From VAZQ01 sp963771845 (lineage in GTDB: Bacteria; Pseudomonadota; Alphaproteobacteria; Rhizobiales; Xanthobacteraceae), in NCBI GenBank assembly GCA_963771845.1, contig CAVYVC010000006.1, forward strand, positions 149,368 to 213,367: a stretch of DNA of 64,000 nucleotides, read 5' to 3'. The position numbers and the translations under genes are program-made. Numbering within the stretch: position 1 is the first letter of the stretch; every line of letters starts with the position of its first letter. Positions 58,482 through 64,000 of the stretch are shown here, piece after piece. The notes beneath the pieces were generated by a model that was not told the origin of the DNA, ran no database searches, and was given only the letters and a program-made list of their open reading frames with translations.

Positions 58482-59723
58482 TCAGCGTTGCTGGTCCGCG
58501 GCCCGTTTTTGAGCGTCCGTTGGGGACGGGCTTGTCTCCGAGCTCGTCGGGCGCAGCTTATCGAGAGCTTTAGTGATCATCGCCTCAATATCTGATAGAA
58601 TTGGCAGTGAGTAATATTGGGCTTGCTGCGCCTCTGCCGCCTGACGCTTCCCGGACGCGCCCGATGACGTTTCGTCAGACGATTTGTCTGAAGAGGAGGG
58701 AGCAGTCGCGGTCTTCTCCTTGGAACTCGTGTCCCCGGTTCCGCCCGGAGCTACCGAGGCTGTTTGCGGCGTATCCACATTGCCAAGGATAATTGGAAGT
58801 CCATCCTTGCCGCTGCCCACTATGACGATCTTGGAATTCGGTGACTGCGCGAGCTGGACTGTGGCTTCGATTCCGCGCCAACGTAGATACGAGTCAGAAA
58901 TACCCTGACTGACAATTTGCTGGAATTCGCGAATACCTTCTGCCTCGATCTTCTTACGTTCCGATTCCCTTATCTCGCGGGCCACCCGAAACTTGTACTC
59001 TTCTGAAATGTAATATTGCTCGATTTTGCGATTTATGGCCGTAACCACTGCGCTCGGCAGTTCGATGCCCAAGATGAGCGTATCGATCAGGTTGAGCATG
59101 GCGTAGAGTGGAATGCGGTAAGGGGCGTAGTCATCAGTCTCCCCGTGCTCCATCATCTTCTCGCCCAGCATGGCCTCGGCGCGTCTGCGGATCTTTTCCT
59201 GAATCTCCTCGCGCTTTGTCGAATACACATCCTCTGCCGTATATTCTGCAATCACTTCGCGCATTCTATTCCCGATTTCAGGACCCACTAGCGCTTCGAC
59301 GTAGTCCGGGCCGATCGTTTGATGCAGTTGGGGGACGGAGTTGCGCTTCAATCGAAACCGTATGTTGATGGACGCACTTAAGCTGATGCCGTCCTTCGAA
59401 ATTGCGTTATAGGTCTGGGTTGTCGACTGCAGTCTCAGGTCATAAAGAAACAACTTGTTCCACGGCCAGATAAAACGCAGGCCTTCGTTTTTCAGCTGGC
59501 GTGGGTCAAGGACGGTTCCGCCGCCAAACCGCTTCCACAGAACACCGACATAGCCGCTTTGGACAGTGACCAGGACGTGCGGAGCAAGAATGACCGCGAC
59601 CAGCGTCATGACCATAAGATAGATAATCGCGACCGGCAGGCGACGCTCGACAAAGCGCCACCAGGCATGCCGCGGGCGGCTTACAGGGGGGGCGCCGTCG
59701 ACCGGGATAAGGTAAGGTTTCAT
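58482..59723 (-). CDS. SPFH/Band-7 (prohibitin-like) membrane protein
   Basis: 413 residues. A membrane helix at about residues 30-52 (LPVAIIYLMVMTLVAVILAP) is followed by the SPFH domain (VLVTVQSGYVGVLWKRFGGG, INIRFRLKRNSVPQLHQTIG, DYVEALVGPEIGNRMREVIA) and a coiled coil rich in Arg/Glu (VAREIRESERKKIEAEGIRE). The last 90 residues are Ser/Thr-rich and low complexity. SPFH proteins scaffold membrane microdomains. The start codon overlaps the stop of the ABC exporter gene, so the two are coupled. Confidence 0.9.
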   Translation of the reverse strand: MKPYLIPVDGAPPVSRPRHAWWRFVERRLPVAIIYLMVMTLVAVILAPHVLVTVQSGYVGVLWKRFGGGTVLDPRQLKNEGLRFIWPWNKLFLYDLRLQSTTQTYNAISKDGISLSASINIRFRLKRNSVPQLHQTIGPDYVEALVGPEIGNRMREVIAEYTAEDVYSTKREEIQEKIRRRAEAMLGEKMMEHGETDDYAPYRIPLYAMLNLIDTLILGIELPSAVVTAINRKIEQYYISEEYKFRVAREIRESERKKIEAEGIREFQQIVSQGISDSYLRWRGIEATVQLAQSPNSKIVIVGSGKDGLPIILGNVDTPQTASVAPGGTGDTSSKEKTATAPSSSDKSSDETSSGASGKRQAAEAQQAQYYSLPILSDIEAMITKALDKLRPTSSETSPSPTDAQKRAADQQR

Positions 59724-61366
59724 CAGGCGTTCTCCACGACCATTCGCTCGACGAAACGGCCCTCGTCCATTCGCAGCCTGCGCGCCGGAAGGTGCATTTC
59801 GTCGAGATAGCGGTCATCATGACTTACCGCAACAACCGTTACGCCCGCCCGATGTAGTGCCGGCAATAGCTCGTAATAGAACTTGCGCCGGAAGTCCGGA
59901 TCCTGATCGGCCGCCCATTCGTCCAGCAGCAAGATTGGACGCTTCTCCAGCATGCTCACGATCAACGCCAGCCGCTTGCGTTGTCCGGTCGAGAGATCGA
60001 CGGTATCGAATTCGCCATGCGCCAAGCGGGTCTTGTCCTGCAGGCGAAATTCTGAAAGCAGCCGGTTGACTTCGGCAATATCTGGATGGGCAATTCCATA
60101 CAGACGCTGGAAGAGATGATAGTCGACAAAAACGGAGCTGAACAGCTGACGGTAGGTCTCGCGTGTCGCATCCGTCACGACGGTTCCGTCCAAAATGATC
60201 TCCCCTAAATCGGGCTTATACAGGCTGGCGAGCAGTTTCATGAAGGTCGATTTGCCCGAACCGTTCCCCCCTGTAATAAAAACCAACTCGCCCGATTGCA
60301 GCGTGAAGTTCAATGGACCGACTTTGAACACAGTCTCGGTCGACCGTTCGAGATAGCTAAACACGACATTGCGAACTTCGATACGGTCGAACCGCCCGGC
60401 CGGTTCGGAAACTTCAAACTCAATGGGCGCAAGAGTTGCACGCAGCCGCGCCTCCAGCCGCTGAACGTTGTCGGATGCGGCATTTGCGGCTGACAAAATG
60501 GGTATCGATTGCACGAGGCCAAAACAAGCCCCGATCACGAATACCAAAGCAGTGACTGTCTTCGTAATTGAGGCTCCGCCCAAGCTGTCGCTGAAGACGG
60601 GAACAGCGAAAACGATGGCGCCGAGCATTGCGTACATCGAGCTTTGCAATAGCACCATTCGCTTGAATGTTTCCGCTTGAGTGCGGATCTTGATGTTGGC
60701 CGCCGTTCTGGAGACTTCGGCAATGTCGCTGTACAGGTCCTCACTGCGTGCCCTGTTGAGCCGCACTTCCTTGAATCCGTCCAACAGATCCATCAGGCGG
60801 TTGTATAGGCGGTTCTCCCATTCAGACGCTTCGCGGTTAGCGATGGCAAGCTGACGATTTCTCGCATGGAATAATGCGGCAGCGACCCCGACGATGAGCA
60901 AACTGAGCGCGAAGGCCAGAAGCGATAGGTAGGCGACGTAGATTGCGACAAAAAGAATAAGAATACCGCCCTGCGTCGCGAACGCCAGAGAGTTGGCGGC
61001 TTGCGTGAGGGTTGCAGTTTCCCGTGACACGGCGGCCACGATTGCAGCCCGCCCGATGGCCTCCAGTGGCAGAAGCTCGGAGTGGCGGACTTGATCCATC
61101 ATCCGCACGCGCACCTTGTGAATAATGGATTCGATTTCCGCGGTCGCGGTGAGGAGAATGTAATGCTGGGTCTTGATGAAAAGTACCAGCGCGATGATGA
61201 AAAGGCTGGCAGCCCAAAGGCTGGGCTTGCCGCTGTCTGCGGCCTGCGCTCCGGTATTGATCGCGGCGAGAATCGATGCGGTGCTGACCCCTCCCAGCCC
61301 TGCCATAATGACAAGCCGATCCAGAGACCCGTGCATCTCGCGGCGAACGAGTTGGAAGAATGACAT
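59723..61366 (-). CDS. Cyclic-peptide-export ABC transporter (PvdE/SyrD-like)
   Basis: 547 residues, membrane and ATPase domains fused. Six or so helices occupy residues about 15-300. The NBD has Walker A ITGGNGSGKSTFMKLLASLY near residue 367, the Q-loop region LFSSVFVDYHLFQRLYG, the variant signature VDLSTGQRKRLALIVSMLEK and Walker B PILLLDEWAADQDPDFRRKF. This is the family that exports siderophores (pyoverdine precursor) and lipopeptides. The NRPS gene at the end of the window and the SPFH neighbour support a peptide-export role. Its upstream neighbour is a small membrane protein. Confidence 0.92.
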   Translation of the reverse strand: MSFFQLVRREMHGSLDRLVIMAGLGGVSTASILAAINTGAQAADSGKPSLWAASLFIIALVLFIKTQHYILLTATAEIESIIHKVRVRMMDQVRHSELLPLEAIGRAAIVAAVSRETATLTQAANSLAFATQGGILILFVAIYVAYLSLLAFALSLLIVGVAAALFHARNRQLAIANREASEWENRLYNRLMDLLDGFKEVRLNRARSEDLYSDIAEVSRTAANIKIRTQAETFKRMVLLQSSMYAMLGAIVFAVPVFSDSLGGASITKTVTALVFVIGACFGLVQSIPILSAANAASDNVQRLEARLRATLAPIEFEVSEPAGRFDRIEVRNVVFSYLERSTETVFKVGPLNFTLQSGELVFITGGNGSGKSTFMKLLASLYKPDLGEIILDGTVVTDATRETYRQLFSSVFVDYHLFQRLYGIAHPDIAEVNRLLSEFRLQDKTRLAHGEFDTVDLSTGQRKRLALIVSMLEKRPILLLDEWAADQDPDFRRKFYYELLPALHRAGVTVVAVSHDDRYLDEMHLPARRLRMDEGRFVERMVVENA

Positions 61367-61439
61367 CAGCTGAATAATTCAGTTGTTCGCCGGTTACACA
61401 GCGATCGCGCTGTCACGAGCGCAGCGGACGCGATTGCGC

Positions 61440-61637
61440 TCAATCGCTCTGCGGGCGCTGGCGCCATTCGGCACCACGGGGTGGTCCAGTCAATAGTAAT
61501 ACGATCACCATCAGCAACGGAGTAATGAAAATCGACAATATGAACGTTCCCAAAAATCCTAGCCGCCGTCTGCTGCCACAGAGTCCTACAAGCAGGCAGA
61601 ATACCAGATAAATCAAGATGAAAATTGTTGTGACCAT
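61440..61637 (-). CDS. Small two-helix membrane protein
   Basis: 65 residues, MVTTIFILIYLVFCLLVGLC, a GSRRRLGFLGTF turn and a second helix ILSIFITPLLMVIVLLLTGP, ending in a charged tail. The two-helix GF-G-T-F layout reminds me of small membrane proteins seen in many bacteria, with no known function. It lies 73 bp upstream of the exporter start on the same strand. Confidence 0.7.
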   Translation of the reverse strand: MVTTIFILIYLVFCLLVGLCGSRRRLGFLGTFILSIFITPLLMVIVLLLTGPPRGAEWRQRPQSD

Positions 61638-61745
61638 TTACGTCATTCTATCCCTCTGGTCGTATCCGATTTACCATACCCTTGCTTCGCTGATTAGAAA
61701 ATCAGAAAAAGCGAGTTGGGCTCGAGTATATGCGGACCGCGCGCC

Positions 61746-62357
61746 TCATGTTGCCGTGCTTGGCGTGTTGCTTGGACCGGTTTGCGCCGCAGGACTCACA
61801 GGCTGAGCACCCGAGGCTCTCGCGGCCGAGCGCGCCGCGTACTTTTCCTTTTGGATTTTGATGAACTCACGATAATCCGGCGGATTGAAATCGAGCAGCG
61901 TTCCTCCGGAAGCAAAATGCTTGATGAACACCTTGCCGATGACCCAGGTTGCGCCCGCAGAGACCACGGGCATTGTGAGTGCGCCCGCTATGGTTCCGAG
62001 CCCGGGCAGACCCTTCACGAGACTGCCAAAGCCCATTGCAGCGGTTGTAGCGGTTGAGGCCGGGAATACCGATCCAGCGAAGCTTGCAAGGATCGATTTG
62101 CCCCTATTGTCAGAGAAGGGGACGCCGTACATTTCAGAGAGCCGACGCAACATTTGAAGCTGGACGCCCCCGACCGCGACCACATCAACGAGCGGTATGG
62201 GGATCAATCCGGCGGCTCCCGACCATAGCGAGAAACGGTCGACCAATTGCGAAGCAAGCTCATCACGAGTGGGCTCCGTGAGCGTGGTGGTTGCGGAGCC
62301 CGTCCCTGCTTCGGTCCCATCCTTTGTTTCGGTTGTCCCAGTCGTCTCCTGTGCCAT
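61746..62357 (-). CDS. DUF697-domain membrane protein (second of two)
   Basis: 203 residues starting MAQETTGTTETKDGTEAGTG. After a Thr/Glu-rich head the domain reads LASQLVDRFSLWSGAAGLIP, IPLVDVVAVGGVQLQMLRRL, SEMYGVPFSDNRGKSILASF and KVFIKHFASGGTLLDFNPPD. It shares the IP-x-PLV, YGVPF and F-x-SG-x-TL-x-x-F marks with the copy at 54213-54863. The 50-residue charged tail differs. The gene is the first of a minus-strand run leading to the exporter and SPFH genes. Confidence 0.85.
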   Translation of the reverse strand: MAQETTGTTETKDGTEAGTGSATTTLTEPTRDELASQLVDRFSLWSGAAGLIPIPLVDVVAVGGVQLQMLRRLSEMYGVPFSDNRGKSILASFAGSVFPASTATTAAMGFGSLVKGLPGLGTIAGALTMPVVSAGATWVIGKVFIKHFASGGTLLDFNPPDYREFIKIQKEKYAARSAARASGAQPVSPAAQTGPSNTPSTAT

Positions 62358-62544
62358 GTGTCCCTTCTCCATCAGCTCTGTGCCGTGCCAACATCGATCA
62401 GGTCTGGTCAACGAAAATTCACAAATGCGTGCGTTGCATCGAGCCCGTGCAACCCTATCATATGGCCGCTGCCGGTACCAGCATTTCAGTCGGATTGCCG
62501 AAGCTTTGCAGCCATGGGGCTGCGCTTGACAAACTAGACCCTCT

Positions 62545-62586
62545 CTTTATGACCATATGACCATTCTTTATGACCATATGACCATT
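62545..62586. repeat. Tandem 21-bp repeat, two perfect copies
   Basis: CTTTATGACCATATGACCAT(T) is repeated exactly. The period is seven codons (LYDHMTI). It lies in the divergent gap between the DUF697 gene and the NRPS gene, 60 bp before the NRPS start. Confidence 0.9.
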
Positions 62587-62649
62587 CCAAGCGCCGCAGC
62601 TGCAGCGAAGTTCGCACGTGTCCGCCCCCACATCGTCCGGTTGCTGTGA
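62557..62649 (+). CDS. Possible 30-residue leader peptide overlapping the NRPS start
   Basis: MTILYDHMTIPSAAAAAKFA then RVRPHIVRLL and TGA at 62647-62649. The TGA overlaps the NRPS GTG (GTGA), so coupled translation is possible. The front half is encoded by the 21-bp repeats. Evidence is only the overlap; no Shine-Dalgarno was seen. Confidence 0.25.
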   Translation: MTILYDHMTIPSAAAAAKFARVRPHIVRLL

Positions 62650-64000
62650 ACAGGTTCGTCAATCCGACGTCCGATCTTGACCGCGGTTGCAGCACCGAAC
62701 TGCGGTTCGATTGGGTACGCGATCGCGACAGCACTCCGCTCAGGCTATCGTCTGCTCAGCTTGGCATCTGGTTTGCGCACCAGACTGATCAATCGAAGTC
62801 TGCCTACAATATCGCCGAATACATTGAGATCAATGGACCGATCGCCCCATTGCTCTTTGGACAAGCGCTACGGCAAGTCGTCTTCGAAGCCGATACGCTG
62901 AGTTTGCAGTTCATTGACGGTCCAGATGGGCCGCGGCAATTCCTAAGCGGCCCGCCTGATTGGTCGATGCCGTTCATCGATGTTAGCGCCGAAGACGATC
63001 CACACGGCGCGGCCGAAAAGTTGATGATGGCCGATCTCAGGCGGCCAGTCGATCCGCTGCATGATCCGCTGTTTAGCTTTCTCCTGTTCAAGACCTCGCC
63101 CGAGCAGTTCTTTTGGTACGCGCGCTACCATCATCTCGTCATGGACGGCTTCGGCATGTGGCTGGTTGCCCGTCGCGTGGCAGAGATTTACACGCACTTA
63201 AGCGCTGATCAAAGCTCAACTAATGAGCTGTTTGGTTCAGTTCGTACTCTTCTGGCTGAGGATGCTGCTTATCGCGAGAGTGGGGAGCTAGCGCGCGACC
63301 GAAACTATTGGAGGAACTATCTTTCCGACCGGCCGTCCCCGCAGAGCCTCGGGCACCGTGCTCCGAAAAGTTGCAATGGCTTTCTTCGCCACAGTGCTTT
63401 TTTGCCTGATGGAATCACAAAGGATCTGCGGTCAATTTCATGCCGAACCGGAACCGGTTTATCTCAGCTCATTGTTGCGGCTGCGGCAATTTTCCTGCAC
63501 CGGCTAACTGGCAAACTCGATTTGATGTTGGGGTTGCCAGTCACAGCGCGCACTGGGCTGGCTCGATCTATTCCAGGAATGGCCTCGAACGTGCTGCCGC
63601 TGCGTGTTCAGCTCCGGCCAAGCATGACGGTGTCGAACTTCATTACTGAAGTGTCTCGGTTGGTATCAGACGGGTTGCAGCATCAACGATACCAAATTTC
63701 AGAATTGCGGCGAGATCTTCGGGAAGTCGCCGATAACCAAACCCTGTTCGGCGTCAGCGTTAATGTAATGCGTTTCCGTTACGATTTTAGTTTTGCCGGC
63801 ACTCCAGTCATTGCACACAATCTCTCCTTGGGGCCGGTCGAGGATCTGTCCATTGTCGTTTACGAGCGCTCATCGGACGGGGTGCTTCGCGTCGACTTCG
63901 ATGCTGACCCCGCGCACCATGAACTCTCAGACCTTTGGGAGCGGCAGCAAAAATTTTTCCAGATTTTGGCTGAGCTCATCCACTCGGATCAGCCAGTTGG
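62646..64000 (+). CDS. NRPS condensation domain, EntF-like (incomplete, runs off the window)
   Basis: At least 451 residues without a stop. The C domain starts at about residue 37 (PLRLSSAQLGIWFAHQTDQS). The catalytic HHxxxDG motif is intact in YARYHHLVMDGFGMWLVARR near residue 162. Further similarity to the EntF C domain covers DPHGAAEKLMMADLRRPVD, MASNVLPLRVQLRPS and TLFGVSVNVMRF. EntF-type proteins join acyl-Ser units in enterobactin assembly; here adenylation and carrier domains would follow beyond base 64000. I use GTG 62646, but the true start is uncertain and no strong ribosome-binding site is evident. A siderophore or other cyclic peptide is the likely product class. Confidence 0.88.
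   Translation, partial: MNRFVNPTSDLDRGCSTELRFDWVRDRDSTPLRLSSAQLGIWFAHQTDQSKSAYNIAEYIEINGPIAPLLFGQALRQVVFEADTLSLQFIDGPDGPRQFLSGPPDWSMPFIDVSAEDDPHGAAEKLMMADLRRPVDPLHDPLFSFLLFKTSPEQFFWYARYHHLVMDGFGMWLVARRVAEIYTHLSADQSSTNELFGSVRTLLAEDAAYRESGELARDRNYWRNYLSDRPSPQSLGHRAPKSCNGFLRHSAFLPDGITKDLRSISCRTGTGLSQLIVAAAAIFLHRLTGKLDLMLGLPVTARTGLARSIPGMASNVLPLRVQLRPSMTVSNFITEVSRLVSDGLQHQRYQISELRRDLREVADNQTLFGVSVNVMRFRYDFSFAGTPVIAHNLSLGPVEDLSIVVYERSSDGVLRVDFDADPAHHELSDLWERQQKFFQILAELIHSDQPV

Noticed and set aside
1..64000. CRISPR array
   Set aside because: No series of short direct repeats with regular unique spacers was found. All repeats seen are dispersed palindromes or two-copy tandems.

Overview
The window looks like a chromosomal segment of an alphaproteobacterium of the order Hyphomicrobiales (Rhizobiales), close to Xanthobacteraceae/Nitrobacteraceae. 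The evidence is high GC, strings of alphaproteobacterial housekeeping genes (NAD-specific glutamate dehydrogenase of about 1,600 residues, tsaD/hemC divergent pair, hemCD-mitofilin-hemY block, heparinase-like/purH/rsmB block, a second IF-1-like gene) and dispersed palindromic intergenic repeats of the kind common in that order. The placement is inferred from gene content, not computed.

0-18.4 kb is mostly core: a Bug-type solute receptor, an SDR with a degenerate active site, exonuclease III, LolA, FtsK, an aminotransferase, glnK-amtB, TesB, a UbiH-type hydroxylase, a GST, Trm112-like, IF-1-like, Lon-domain, CnoX and ProX/YbaK proteins. It is broken by a RAYT transposase remnant at the very start and by a group II intron at 12.5-14.4 kb that begins one base after a REPIN-like hairpin.

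18.4-25.5 kb is a genomic island at tRNA-Gly(GCC). The 3' end of the tRNA is repeated (22 of 23 bases) at 25470-25492, which fits attL/attR. Inside lie small unknown genes, a class-I tRNA with anticodon GCU, IS debris, an anchored unknown protein with an in-frame TGA, a frameshifted TIR-like (CAP12-type) effector, and a PD-(D/E)XK nuclease with a small overlapping partner. No integrase is visible. The island reads as a decaying cargo of defence-like genes.

25.5-54.2 kb returns to core metabolism: serine hydrolase, gamma-glutamyltransferase, AhpD-like protein, GDH, a PIN toxin-antitoxin pair with a perfect 26-bp palindrome at its start, purH, heparinase-like, rsmB, a stump of htpX, L,D-transpeptidase, acs, EVE protein, gpsA, tsaD, hemC, hemD, a frameshifted mitofilin-like gene, hemY and a YejA-like peptide receptor.

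54.2-64 kb is the most unusual part. A ParA/MinD-like ATPase overlaps a DUF697 membrane protein. After an IS5 element come a membrane ferredoxin-cyclase fusion whose cyclase domain has lost key catalytic residues, an SPFH/prohibitin protein, an overlapping cyclic-peptide-export ABC transporter, a small membrane protein, a second DUF697 protein, and, running off the window, an EntF-like NRPS condensation domain. I suggest, as a hypothesis, a membrane-organised system for making and exporting a non-ribosomal peptide.
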